Source: Candidatus Poribacteria bacterium (GTDB lineage Bacteria > Poribacteria > WGA-4E > PCPOR2b). From it: a stretch of DNA of 44,055 nt. The notes beneath the pieces were generated by a model. It was given only the letters and a program-made list of their open reading frames with translations, did no database searches and was not told the DNA's origin. The stretch is taken from assembly GCA_003635265.1 (NCBI GenBank), contig PYIZ01000023.1, positions 6,847 to 50,901 on the forward strand. The letters are read 5' to 3'. How positions within the stretch are numbered: position 1 is the stretch's first letter; each line of letters opens with the position of its first letter. Below, piece after piece: positions 7,773 to 16,250 of the stretch. Made by a program: the position numbers and the translations under genes.

Positions 7773-9047
7773 ATGGCACAGATAGAAGGGTTCAGAGTCA
7801 GAAACTTTAAGGTACTCAAGGATGTGACACTGGGCCGTCTGGGTAACCAACGCAAGAACCAGCCGCTCACTCCTATGACGGTGGTTATTGGCAAAAACGG
7901 GGTCGGAAAAAGTGCTCTATTCGATGTTTTTGGGTTCCTAGCTGACGCCCTCAAGTTCGGTGTTGAAGAAGCCTGCAACGCACGAGAGCGTGGTGGCTTC
8001 GAGAAGATACGGACGCAGGGGGAAACAGGACCCATTGAGTTTGAGGTGTGCTACAGAGAACATGGAAACGCCCAGTCCATCACATACCGGGTTGACATAG
8101 AGGCAGACGAGTCTGGACGCCCCTATGTCCTATGGGAAAACCTCAAACAAAAACAAAAAGGTCAGAAGCGTGGACAACCGTTTTCCTTTTTACTTCTCTA
8201 TCACGGTGCAGGTGTGGTGTGGAAGGGAGAACAGGGAGGGTATCAGATTGACGAAGAAAAGGAGCAACTTGATCTTTTCATAGAGTCAATAAGGGCAGAA
8301 GAACCTAACGAGACCGAGACTATCGAATTGGAGGACCGGCGTAAGCTCGGTATTGCCACCCTCGGTGCCTTAAAACAACACCCGCGAATTTCTGCTTTTC
8401 GCCACTTTATCGAAGGATGGTATTTGAGCTACTTCACCCCAGATGCTGTACGCAGCCTACCGCTAGCGGGTCCACAACAACATCTCAATACCCATGGCGA
8501 TAATCTCAGCAATGTCGTGCAATTCATGGAACGTGAGCATCCAGAACGTTTCAAAACGATTCTAAAAGAGATCGCCGCTAAAATTCCGGGGATAGACCGG
8601 ATCGACACGGAAAGAACCAGCGACGGACGTTTGCTACTTAGGTTTAATGACAAAGGCTTTGAGGATCCCTTTTACGCCCAGCAAGTGTCTGACGGAACGC
8701 TCAAGGTCTTCGCCTACCTCTTGCTGCTCAAAGATCCATCACCGCCTCCGTTTCTCTGTATCGAAGAACCGGAAAACGGCTTATATCACAAACTCTTGGA
8801 GTCCCTCGCTGATGAATTCCGTGAACATGCCAGTCGACGCAGAGGCGGCTCTCAGGTTTTTATTACGACGCACCAGCCATACTTTGTCGATTCTTTAGAT
8901 CCGCAAGAGGTCTGGATTCTTGAAAAGGGCGAGGACGGATGTTCAATTATCCGTCGGGCGAGCGACGATCCAATCGTAAATAACATGGTCGCAGAAGGTT
9001 TGCCGCTGGGCGGACTCTGGTATAGCGATTATCTCGATGCGAGGTGA
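7773..9047 (+). CDS. ABC/OLD-like AAA ATPase, probable defence-associated
   Basis: The 424-residue protein has an SMC/RecF/OLD-type ATPase core: Walker A GKNGVGKS (residues 40-47), a signature-like VSDGTLKVFAYLLL (about 304-317), Walker B with FLCIEEPENGL (about 327-337) and an H-loop ITTHQPYFVDSL (about 363-374). The region between is helical and lacks the long coiled coil of SMC proteins. The next gene starts four bases after its stop and encodes a DUF4276 protein, a pairing seen in ATPase plus TOPRIM-like anti-phage or abortive-infection modules. The ATPase assignment is clear; the defence role is inferred from the pairing and from the MNT/HEPN pair downstream. Confidence 0.88.
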   Translation: MAQIEGFRVRNFKVLKDVTLGRLGNQRKNQPLTPMTVVIGKNGVGKSALFDVFGFLADALKFGVEEACNARERGGFEKIRTQGETGPIEFEVCYREHGNAQSITYRVDIEADESGRPYVLWENLKQKQKGQKRGQPFSFLLLYHGAGVVWKGEQGGYQIDEEKEQLDLFIESIRAEEPNETETIELEDRRKLGIATLGALKQHPRISAFRHFIEGWYLSYFTPDAVRSLPLAGPQQHLNTHGDNLSNVVQFMEREHPERFKTILKEIAAKIPGIDRIDTERTSDGRLLLRFNDKGFEDPFYAQQVSDGTLKVFAYLLLLKDPSPPPFLCIEEPENGLYHKLLESLADEFREHASRRRGGSQVFITTHQPYFVDSLDPQEVWILEKGEDGCSIIRRASDDPIVNNMVAEGLPLGGLWYSDYLDAR

Positions 9048-9051
9048 GTGG

Positions 9052-9702
9052 ATGCACTTTGAGATACTCGTTGAAGACCAATCAGGCAAGCGGATGCTCG
9101 ACATTCTCATTCCAAAAATTATCGGCAACCAGCATTCATTCAAGGTTCGCGCTTATCAGGGAATTGGTCGCGTTCCTAGAAACCTCATAAGTAATACCGA
9201 TGCCAGAAACCGTCTTTTGCTTGACCGGCTGCCTAGGCTACTCAGAGGGTATGGAAACACATTTGCTAACTACCCTGCCAATTATCCTGCGGCAGTGATT
9301 CTGGTTTGTGACCTTGATAATAGATGTCTAAAGGTATTCCGCGAAGAACTCTTCACCGTCCTGAATGCGTGTAACCCAAAGCCGGAGACACGGTTTTGCA
9401 TTGCCATAGAAGAAGGGGAAGCTTGGCTACTCGGTGACATCCCTGCAATCAAGGTCGCTTATCCGAATGCCAGAGACGGTGTACTGAATCGCTATGAAAA
9501 CGACTCGATTTGCGGCACATGGGAGTTTTTGGCTGACGCAGTATTCCAAGGTGGTTCAAATGCACTTAGAAGAAGGGGAGGACAGGCAGTAGGCATCGAA
9601 AAATCAGCGTGGGCGGAGCACATCACCCCACACATGAATGTAGAGACTAACAAATCGCCCAGCTTCTGCTACTTTCGTCAGAAGATTCGAGAATTGACCT
9701 GA
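9052..9702 (+). CDS. DUF4276 family protein (TOPRIM-like), partner of the upstream ATPase
   Basis: From ATG 9052 the product is 216 residues, normal for DUF4276. It shows the family signatures: an N-terminal strand with a conserved glutamate (FEILVEDQSGKRML), an aspartate pair in AVILVCDLDNRC, and FCIAIEEGEAWLLGD. E-then-DxD is the arrangement of TOPRIM-like metal sites, so a nuclease activity switched by the ATPase is plausible. ATG 9052 is preferred over ATG 9037, since GAGG at 9041-9044 gives a 7-base spacing and avoids overlap. The C-terminal part (LRRRGGQAVGIEKSAWAEHI) is also typical of the family. The two genes are surely co-transcribed. Confidence 0.82.
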   Translation: MHFEILVEDQSGKRMLDILIPKIIGNQHSFKVRAYQGIGRVPRNLISNTDARNRLLLDRLPRLLRGYGNTFANYPANYPAAVILVCDLDNRCLKVFREELFTVLNACNPKPETRFCIAIEEGEAWLLGDIPAIKVAYPNARDGVLNRYENDSICGTWEFLADAVFQGGSNALRRRGGQAVGIEKSAWAEHITPHMNVETNKSPSFCYFRQKIRELT

Positions 9703-9852
9703 GAGTGTCCATCTGGGGAACAAGAAAAGGCTTAGATATGGCTATCCAAGCAATGTAGGTATAAGAAAGGATACGTCCTCAAATCTTGAGAATCCCAAAA
9801 TTCTGTCAATCCGGATTCAGACAATGAAGAAAACACCGAAATCGTGGATAAA

Positions 9853-9942
9853 ATGGAGAAGACGGTTGAGGAGGTTCAGGAGAACATAAAGCAACTAGTT
9901 TATGGCTACCAGCAAAAGGAAATGTACAAGAAAATCTTATGA
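9853..9942 (+). CDS. Possible small ORF overlapping mntA (29 aa), uncertain
   Basis: ATG 9853 opens a 29-codon frame (MEKTVEEVQENIKQLVYGYQ then QKEMYKKIL) whose TGA overlaps the start of the nucleotidyltransferase gene as ATGA. The frame is open upstream to a TGA near 9790 and has charged, helix-forming composition. There is no clear ribosome-binding site. It may be a leader peptide coupling translation to the toxin-antitoxin pair, or the 3' remnant of a lost gene. The rest of the spacer (9703-9852) shows nothing else. Confidence 0.3.
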   Translation: MEKTVEEVQENIKQLVYGYQQKEMYKKIL

Positions 9943-10283
9943 ACACTATTGAAACTCCTGTTGACAAAACTACTATCCAAGCGATAGCACAACTGATTGT
10001 CGAACGCTTTAATCCAGAACAAGTCATCCTCTTCGGCAGTCATGCTCGCGGAGAAGTTGGAGAGCATAGCGATGTAGATCTGTTGGTCGTGCTGCGTGAT
10101 CATGCTGGACAGTTGCAACGCGGTAATCCAATTCGTCGGGCAATTGCCGAGCGTTTTGTCCTACCCGTTGATGTCATTATTCGCTCCCCGGAAGTCCTTG
10201 CTGCGCAGCGCAGTGATCCGTATTCCTTTATCTACAAGGTGCTGAAAGAAGGAGAAGTGTTGTATGAACGACGTGCGGCCTGA
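9939..10283 (+). CDS. mntA: MNT-type nucleotidyltransferase, antitoxin of an MNT/HEPN pair
   Basis: The 114-residue product is a minimal nucleotidyltransferase with the family motif VILFGSHARGEVGEHSDVDLL (G33-S34 and metal-binding D45/D47). In MntA-HepT systems the nucleotidyltransferase neutralises the HEPN toxin by AMPylating it. The following HEPN gene overlaps this one by 20 bases, the usual gene arrangement. The start ATG overlaps the stop of a tiny upstream frame; the only purine-rich stretch upstream is AAGGAAA at about 9916. MNT motif and HEPN neighbour make the call firm; activity on its partner is known from the family, not shown here. Confidence 0.88.
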   Translation: MNTIETPVDKTTIQAIAQLIVERFNPEQVILFGSHARGEVGEHSDVDLLVVLRDHAGQLQRGNPIRRAIAERFVLPVDVIIRSPEVLAAQRSDPYSFIYKVLKEGEVLYERRAA

Positions 10284-10650
10284 ACGGGCTTGGTTTGAGA
10301 AGGCAGATCAAGACTTAGAGATGGCTCGTCGCGCATTGGGACCCGAAAAACCTCTGCCGGGGATGGCTTGCTATCACGCCCAGCAATGTGCTGAGAAGTA
10401 CCTAAAGGGTTATCTAATTGCTCAGTCGATATCCTTCCGCTTTGTGCACGACCTCGTTTACCTCACGCAGCTATGCACAACACAAGAATCGGTCTTTGAG
10501 AAATTGATGTCAGCTGCTGAAATTTTAGGCGAGTATGGAGTAACAATGCGCTATCCGATGGAAGATTTAGAAGAACCGGATATAGAAGCAGCTAGAGAAG
10601 CTATTGAGTTGGCTGAACAGGTTGTCGCTTTAGTCCGCAGAGTTTCATGA
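10264..10650 (+). CDS. HEPN domain protein, toxin partner of the nucleotidyltransferase
   Basis: The 128-residue protein matches the HEPN domain (PF05168 type): ERAWFEKADQDLEMARRAL, ACYHAQQCAEKYLKGYLI, FVHDLVYLTQLC and MRYP near residue 101. HEPN toxins are usually RNases with an R-x4-6-H motif. Here the conserved block reads RFVHDL, which does not fit R-x4-6-H, so the catalytic residues of this subfamily are uncertain and the protein may be a non-canonical or attenuated toxin. It overlaps the nucleotidyltransferase by 20 bases and is preceded by AGAAGGAGAAG within that gene. Confidence 0.85.
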   Translation: MNDVRPERAWFEKADQDLEMARRALGPEKPLPGMACYHAQQCAEKYLKGYLIAQSISFRFVHDLVYLTQLCTTQESVFEKLMSAAEILGEYGVTMRYPMEDLEEPDIEAAREAIELAEQVVALVRRVS

Positions 10651-10684
10651 TGTAATCAACGATTGATTGACCAATGTGCGACAA

Positions 10685-11080
10685 TTAACGGCCAAACAGG
10701 CGTTTCCAGAAAGACGGCTTTCGATTATCTTCTATCAAGAGGTGATACTGATCCGTAATCTGTTGGAGCGATCTGTGAGATATAGCTAACAGTTGAGAAA
10801 GACGCTCTATATGCTGAGTCATAGATTCAATTTGACTGTCACGGTTATCTAATAATTGTCGCAGGTGTCTCGTTTCATCCTGCAATTGTTCAAGAGCTAA
10901 CTGAGTATTCATGTGGGCATTAGGGTTTAGGTAGTGTTCAAATATGGCATCAACTTGAACGTACCATTTCCCGTCTACCTTTTCGCCGTTGAGCTTGCCA
11001 CTTTTGAGCCAACGCCTGATACTCTTAGATGAAAGATTCAGTTTTCGAGCGGCTTGATTGACTGTTAGTTGGGTGTCCAT
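10685..11080 (-). CDS. HTH_17/MerR-like DNA-binding protein with coiled coil
   Basis: The 131-residue product opens with an excisionase/MerR-type helix-turn-helix (LTVNQAARKLNLSSKSIRRW, then KSGKLNGEKVDGKWYV). A predicted coiled coil follows (about residues 58-115; LEQLQDETRHLRQLLDNRDS). It ends in an aromatic-basic tail SFWKRLFGR. This three-part plan resembles small plasmid-associated DUF536-type proteins, which also have an N-terminal HTH, a coiled coil and an FW-RLFG tail; that resemblance is from memory and untested. It converges with the HEPN gene, 34 bases apart. It could be a regulator or segregation-like factor of the adjacent toxin and defence block. Confidence 0.7.
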   Translation of the reverse strand: MDTQLTVNQAARKLNLSSKSIRRWLKSGKLNGEKVDGKWYVQVDAIFEHYLNPNAHMNTQLALEQLQDETRHLRQLLDNRDSQIESMTQHIERLSQLLAISHRSLQQITDQYHLLIEDNRKPSFWKRLFGR

Positions 11081-11153
11081 GTGGATACCAACGCAGATGA
11101 GTCCAGTACCGTTTCAGAAGGGATGACCGGTCAAAAGATAAGGAACTGCTGAA

Positions 11154-13298
11154 ATGAATTCAACCCAAAAAACACACCGCCTCGGCATTGATATCGGCGG
11201 CACCTTCACCGACATCGTCCTGATAGGGGATGATGGCACAGTTTTGACGCAGAAAGTGCCTTCCACACCAGACAATTACGCAGAAGGCATAGTTGCGGGT
11301 TTGGCACCGCTGCTGCCGCGTCAAATCAGCGAAGTAGTGCACGGCACAACGGTGGCGACTAACACGATTTTAGAACGCAAAGGTGCTTTGACCGGACTTA
11401 TCACAACAAAGGGTTTCCGGGACGTGCTTGAAATTGGGCGACTACGCTACCCTCGCCTGTACGATTTGACGTGGGAGAAGCCGCTCCCATTGGCGTTGAG
11501 ACGTTTACGACGCGAGGTTGAGGAACGCATTGATGCAAACGGTGAGATCGTGCAGCCGTTGGATATCCAAGGGGCACGGGAAGTGATCCGATGGATGCTA
11601 AGACAAAATATTGAATCCCTCGCAGTCTGCCTCATCAACGCCTACATCAATCCTGATCACGAGCGACAGTTGGGCGAACTCATCCACGAGTTAGCACCAG
11701 ACCTACCCGTTTCCCTATCCTGCGATGTCCTACCCGAAATTAAAGAGTATGAGCGGACGAGCACGACTGTTATCAATGCTTACTTACAACCCGTTGTCAG
11801 CCGTTATCTGCACTCGCTGTCGGGCCGACTGAACCAACAGCTAACTCACACAGATAACGCTCTCCCGCTCTATGTCATGCAATCCAACGGTGGCGTCATG
11901 TCCGCTGAATCCGCCGCCGAGATACCTATTCACATTATCGAATCGGGACCAGCGGCGGGGGTCATCGCCTCGCTCACGCTTGCAGGGCGTGTCGGTTTAA
12001 CGAATGTTTTGACGCTCGACATGGGCGGCACTACGGCGAAGGCATCTTTGATCGAAGACGGGCAGATCATGCACTCGCCGGAATACCAAGTCGGCGGTGG
12101 GGTTTCGGTCGGCACCCGTTTGAGCAAAGGGGGAGGCTATCCGTTGCGCGTGCCCGCGATTGACATTGCTGAGGTCGGTGCCGGCGGTGGAAGCATCGTA
12201 TATCTGGACACGGGTGGAGCACTGCGGGTCGGTCCACAGAGCGCGGGTGCGGTCCCTGGTCCCGCCTGTTATGGAATAGGCGGAGAGGAACCGACGCTCA
12301 CCGACGCCAATGTAGTGCTCGGCTATCTCAATCCAGAGCATCTCGCAGGTGGTGCGCTGCCACTAAACGCAGAGAAAGCACATCAAACCCTGCACGACAA
12401 AATTGCTGCGCCACTCAACTTGAGTGCCTCCGACGCCGCCCATGGTGTCTATCGGATCGCTGCGGCGAACATGGCACGTGCTGCACGAGCCGTGTCATTG
12501 GAACGCGGACGCGACCCACGCGAGTTTGTGCTATGTGCTTTCGGCGGCAACGGTCCCCTCCATGCGACAGAATTGGCAGAATCACTCGGTATGAAGCGAA
12601 TCCTCATTCCGCCCTCACCCGGACTCTTCAGTGCGTTCGGGTTGCTCTACGCGGACATCGCCTATCATCTCGTTCAGACCTACAAGCGTCTACTCACTGA
12701 GTTGGACATAAATGATTTCAAAGAAACGTTGGGGCGGTTGGAAACCTCAGCGCGAGAAGGATTGATGGCAGAAGGAGAAAACGCGGCGCAAGTCTCGGAC
12801 TCCTCCGATACATCGGAGTCCTCGGAACGGGATCGGAACGGAGTCGTCTTGCAGCGTGCGGTAGACCTACGCTATGCGGGACAATCATCTGAATTGACGC
12901 TGCCCATTGTTGAGGGGGATATTGGACAACCGCAGTTTTTCCACACATTAGGGGAACGGTTTGCTGACGACCACGAACGCACATACGGACATCGCGCCCC
13001 CGATGACCCGATAGAGGTTGTCAACCTCCGCTTGACCGCAGTTATCCCAACTGCCAAATCTCAGTTCTCATATCTCCAACCCCCAAGTTCTCAAACCTTA
13101 CCTCCAAACCGTCGTTGTTACTTCGGTAGGGAGACAGGTTGGCTTGAAGTGCCAGTGTTATCTCGTGAAGGGTTGACGAGCGAATCTGAAAGTGGACCGT
13201 TCATCGTTGAAGAGTATGACACAACAATTCTGGTGCCACCACGTTGTACGGCATTGCGGGATGAATGGGGGAATATAGTCATTGAGATGGGGACATGA
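11154..13298 (+). CDS. Hydantoinase/oxoprolinase family protein (HyuA-like)
   Basis: The 714-residue protein has the HyuA layout: an N-terminal Hydant_A_N domain starting LGIDIGGTFTDIVLI (phosphate loop of the actin-like ATPase fold), then the hydantoinase A core (VLTLDMGGTTAKASLI; DPREFVLCAFGGNGPLHATE) and a C-terminal DUF-type domain ending RCTALRDEWGNIVIE. Family members hydrolyse hydantoins or 5-oxoproline with ATP, normally with a HyuB subunit. No hyuB lies nearby; a GNAT gene follows. Residues near 550 (SDSSDTSESSERDRNG) are encoded by a 30-bp palindromic repeat inserted in frame at 12803-12832. AAGGAA at 11140-11145 supports the start. Confidence 0.9.
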   Translation: MNSTQKTHRLGIDIGGTFTDIVLIGDDGTVLTQKVPSTPDNYAEGIVAGLAPLLPRQISEVVHGTTVATNTILERKGALTGLITTKGFRDVLEIGRLRYPRLYDLTWEKPLPLALRRLRREVEERIDANGEIVQPLDIQGAREVIRWMLRQNIESLAVCLINAYINPDHERQLGELIHELAPDLPVSLSCDVLPEIKEYERTSTTVINAYLQPVVSRYLHSLSGRLNQQLTHTDNALPLYVMQSNGGVMSAESAAEIPIHIIESGPAAGVIASLTLAGRVGLTNVLTLDMGGTTAKASLIEDGQIMHSPEYQVGGGVSVGTRLSKGGGYPLRVPAIDIAEVGAGGGSIVYLDTGGALRVGPQSAGAVPGPACYGIGGEEPTLTDANVVLGYLNPEHLAGGALPLNAEKAHQTLHDKIAAPLNLSASDAAHGVYRIAAANMARAARAVSLERGRDPREFVLCAFGGNGPLHATELAESLGMKRILIPPSPGLFSAFGLLYADIAYHLVQTYKRLLTELDINDFKETLGRLETSAREGLMAEGENAAQVSDSSDTSESSERDRNGVVLQRAVDLRYAGQSSELTLPIVEGDIGQPQFFHTLGERFADDHERTYGHRAPDDPIEVVNLRLTAVIPTAKSQFSYLQPPSSQTLPPNRRCYFGRETGWLEVPVLSREGLTSESESGPFIVEEYDTTILVPPRCTALRDEWGNIVIEMGT
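12803..12832 (+). repeat. In-frame palindromic repeat, copy 1 (inside the HyuA-like gene)
   Basis: CTCCGATACATCGGAG (12803-12818) is a 7-bp hairpin with a 2-base loop, followed by TCCTCGGAACGGGA (12819-12832). The same 30-base block, differing only in the two loop bases, lies inside the DUF3352 gene at 17238-17267. Here it is read in the sense direction and encodes a Ser/Asp/Glu-rich insert. Confidence 0.8.
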
Positions 13299-13357
13299 TC
13301 GTGGGGAAATAGAAAGCTTACCTTCTCCGCTTCCCGTAGAAAGGATAAAGACACAAA

Positions 13358-14260
13358 ATGAGCCACTTGAGCGTCGAAAAACTAAACACAGAGAATCGAG
13401 ACGCAGCGCTATCCTTGATAAACGATGCTTATGATAATGTGCACGGATTTGAGACGCTTACCACGGTTGATTTGGACGCACTGGAACAATCGGGTCTTTT
13501 CGCGCTCGGCTCTATGGATGGCGAGTTGGTCAGTTTTGCATACGGTGCTATGGTAGAGGATGGGTTGGGAGAAATCCGTTGGGCGGGTGTACCTGACAAC
13601 TTCCGGGGCGAATGCCACAGCCTTCCCCCAATGCAGGAGTGCATCAACTACCTCAAAGATAAAGGCGCAAAGCAGATTGGTGTGTCGAATTGGCTAGATG
13701 CCCCTTATCGTGGGATGCTGAACCGTTTTGAACGAGAAGGAATCGAAGTTATACATGACCAGCTTATCCTACGGCTCGACATGTGGAACTATACGCCGCA
13801 GCCTCCCCCAATCAAAGCAGGGTATAACATGAGAACGTTTCAAGAGGACGATGAGCAAACTTGGGCGGATGTCAAGAATGCGGTGTTTGGCAGCGCATCG
13901 ACACCAGAGGAGTTCTGGACCCAAACCTTCTCGGGTGTCAACAAGAAACTAGATTTTGCTCCGGAGGGATTCTTCTTTGCCGAAAAGGACGGAGAACCTG
14001 TCGGCATCTGTGCGGGCATTGTTCTGCATGATCGAAAAAAAATCGGTGGAACATTCCCCGGCGTCATTGGGTGGACAGGTGTCCATGAAGACCACAGAGG
14101 TGTTGGACTCGGCAGAGTGCTGATGGTTAGCTCTTTGAATTACTTGCACAACCGGGGCATCGCTGTGACGGAAGTTGGCACCCAATTTTATCGAACCGCA
14201 GCGGTGAATCTATATGAAAGTCTCGGCTTTCGTATTCATACCGCCTCGTTTACCATTTAA
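13358..14260 (+). CDS. Tandem GNAT-family N-acetyltransferase
   Basis: The 300-residue protein contains two GNAT folds. The C-terminal one (about 150-300) has the acetyl-CoA-binding motif HRGVGLGRVLM and the closing GTQFYRTAAVNLYESLGFRI. The N-terminal half (1-145; LSVEKLNTENRDAALSLIND...ALGSMDGELVSFAYGA) keeps the fold pattern but a weak acetyl-CoA loop, as in mycothiol-synthase-like double GNATs. Substrate unknown. The start is preceded by GAAAGGATAA. It lies 60 bases after the HyuA-like gene in the same direction and converges with the PhyH gene, with only five bases between the stops. Confidence 0.85.
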   Translation: MSHLSVEKLNTENRDAALSLINDAYDNVHGFETLTTVDLDALEQSGLFALGSMDGELVSFAYGAMVEDGLGEIRWAGVPDNFRGECHSLPPMQECINYLKDKGAKQIGVSNWLDAPYRGMLNRFEREGIEVIHDQLILRLDMWNYTPQPPPIKAGYNMRTFQEDDEQTWADVKNAVFGSASTPEEFWTQTFSGVNKKLDFAPEGFFFAEKDGEPVGICAGIVLHDRKKIGGTFPGVIGWTGVHEDHRGVGLGRVLMVSSLNYLHNRGIAVTEVGTQFYRTAAVNLYESLGFRIHTASFTI

Positions 14261-14265
14261 TCCGT

Positions 14266-15030
14266 TCAAACACATCCGGGATACTCCCTACCGCGCAAGA
14301 GTGGAAAGTCCCGCTTTTGATTTGGATCGCCAACCCACTTGGAATCCGCTCGCATGTAACTGGTCGCAAGCCCTCGACGGCGATGCGGCGTTCGATTTTC
14401 GCCACTGCCATGGACGGTCAAGCTGTGGTGAAAACTGCATCCGCCTGCCTTCAACACCACCGGCACCGCTGTAGACTCGTCTATGCCTTGGGCGTGCAGA
14501 AAATCCCGTCGCTCATGTGGCCAAATCCCTTTCTTGTAACTGCCGGGGAGCAATCGCAAACAACCGTTCTCTTCCGTCACATCGTCCAACGCTGTCCAGC
14601 AACTCACAAGCGTGGGCGGATCCACGGAAGTCCAGTAAGCCGAATCCTGATGCCAAGAAACAATCGAGCCGTGGAAAGCAGGCTTCATCAAGGTCTGGGT
14701 GTGGAATAGTTTGATATCCTCCGTGCCAAGTAGTTCCTCAACGATGTCTAGGATTTTCGGGTTGCTGGCATGGTCAAAAACCACTTCATCGTAACGATGA
14801 GGGTCTAAAAGTTGCCAGACCTTATCACGACGAGGCACGTTCTCAAGTTCACCTCTCTGGGCGGCAGCTTCTAACCGTACCCCCGCCTTCTCCGCGTTGG
14901 GATGCGATCCATCTGCTAGAGCATCCATCCGCTCACGCAAGGCTTCTAATGTTTCCTCCGACAGGAGGGTCCCATAAATCACAAATCCATCGCGTTCATA
15001 ATCTGCTTTCTGTTTTTCCGTTAAACTCAT
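14266..15030 (-). CDS. Phytanoyl-CoA dioxygenase (PhyH) family protein
   Basis: The 254-residue enzyme is a Fe(II)/2-oxoglutarate-dependent oxygenase. The facial triad is visible as H127-x-D129 in VSWHQDSAYW and H207 in LTVHGSGENR, with 2-oxoglutarate-binding arginines in HRRRGLATSY. The N-terminal YERDGFVIYGTLLSEE is the standard PhyH opening. Members hydroxylate diverse small molecules; the substrate cannot be inferred. AAGGAGG upstream on the minus strand fixes the start. The next gene on this strand is the enolase-superfamily enzyme at 15084, transcribed first, with 53 bases between. Confidence 0.9.
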   Translation of the reverse strand: MSLTEKQKADYERDGFVIYGTLLSEETLEALRERMDALADGSHPNAEKAGVRLEAAAQRGELENVPRRDKVWQLLDPHRYDEVVFDHASNPKILDIVEELLGTEDIKLFHTQTLMKPAFHGSIVSWHQDSAYWTSVDPPTLVSCWTALDDVTEENGCLRLLPGSYKKGIWPHERRDFLHAQGIDESTAVPVVLKAGGCSFHHSLTVHGSGENRTPHRRRGLATSYMRADSKWVGDPNQKRDFPLLRGREYPGCV

Positions 15031-15083
15031 CTGAACCTCCTTGTATCGTTAGATTTCCGTTCCTGCTATTGTCAGCCTAAATC

Positions 15084-16229
15084 TTATCCAATGCGATGTG
15101 ACTCAAGGAGAGCCATGTTTGGCTCAAAGCCGATGCCCGGTCGCTCCGGGACTGTTACATACCCATCCTTTTCCAATGACATTTGTGGGTGAAACATTTC
15201 ACCCCTTAACGGATCCACGGCAGGCGGATAATACTCAAGCATCAAGCCGTTTTGACGTGCTGCTGCAATATGCACCTGAAGTTCCTGCGCCCCATGAGGG
15301 GCAATCAACTTCTGGTGGGCTGCGGATTCTTCCACCACCGCTAAAGCAGGTTCGTAACCGGCTAAGATCGCGACATCAATATTAAAAACATCTGCTCCCT
15401 GATAATCGATTAACGTTTGAAAGTAATGAACCCCGTAGCCGTTTTCACCCGTCGCGATCAGGACATCGTAATCTTTAGCGACAGCAGCCAATTCCTTATG
15501 TCCTCGATAATCGTGGCTGGAGATCGGCTCTTCGAACCAGAAAATATCGTTTGCTTTCAGTACAGGGAGAAACGCCATCGCTCGCTCAATAGTCAGAGCG
15601 CAATTTGCATCTACCATTAAGGTAATATCCGGTCCAATCTGCTGTCGCGCCGCCTCTATCCGTTTGATATCAACATCGAATCCCGCATTTCTATCCCCAA
15701 TCTTCATCTTGACGGCGGTTGCCAAAAACTCGTTGACATTGCGATCCATCTCTTCTCTCAACTCATCAAGCCCTTTATCCCTACCGTAGTATCCACCAGC
15801 GATATAGGCGCGAATCCGTCGCTGTTGACCATTGAGTAACTGGTGAACTGATTTTCCCGCAACCTTCCCCTTGATATCCCAACACGCTTGGTTAATTGCA
15901 GCCAGTACCTGTGTGTGATAACCTCCCGGACCATATATCTTAATATTATCCGCTAGTTGAGACACGTAAGCTGTATCTATAGGTGACCTCCCTATCAACT
16001 GTGGTCTGAACTCGTCAACATACATTGGAAATATCTGAAGAGGTCGCGTTGCTGCTGTGCCTCCATTGAAGCCGTAGCCAATAATCTCCTCTCTTCCGCT
16101 CCTTGCCCGCACGCGTACCAGATGAAGTCGCCCTTTGTCATAAACATGCAGCCCGTTCCAGATTGGCGGTTTATCCCATTCGTAGAGTTCGCTTTCGATA
16201 TGTGTAATTTTGATTTCCTGATTTTCCAT
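15084..16229 (-). CDS. Mandelate racemase/muconate lactonizing enzyme family protein (enolase superfamily)
   Basis: The 381-residue product has the enolase-superfamily N-terminal cap and TIM barrel. Seen catalytic positions: K174-M-K176 on the second barrel strand; metal ligands D207 (MVDANCAL), E233 (FEEPIS) and E262 (ATGENGYG); and H312 in APHGAQELQ. The KxK plus histidine pattern is that of mandelate racemase or sugar-acid dehydratases, so it probably abstracts the proton alpha to a carboxylate of an aldonic or uronic acid. It is upstream of phyH on the same strand and downstream of the DUF3352 gene (21-base gap). Confidence 0.9.
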   Translation of the reverse strand: MENQEIKITHIESELYEWDKPPIWNGLHVYDKGRLHLVRVRARSGREEIIGYGFNGGTAATRPLQIFPMYVDEFRPQLIGRSPIDTAYVSQLADNIKIYGPGGYHTQVLAAINQACWDIKGKVAGKSVHQLLNGQQRRIRAYIAGGYYGRDKGLDELREEMDRNVNEFLATAVKMKIGDRNAGFDVDIKRIEAARQQIGPDITLMVDANCALTIERAMAFLPVLKANDIFWFEEPISSHDYRGHKELAAVAKDYDVLIATGENGYGVHYFQTLIDYQGADVFNIDVAILAGYEPALAVVEESAAHQKLIAPHGAQELQVHIAAARQNGLMLEYYPPAVDPLRGEMFHPQMSLEKDGYVTVPERPGIGFEPNMALLESHRIG

Positions 16230-16250
16230 AGCAGTTCCTAAGTGGTTCCT

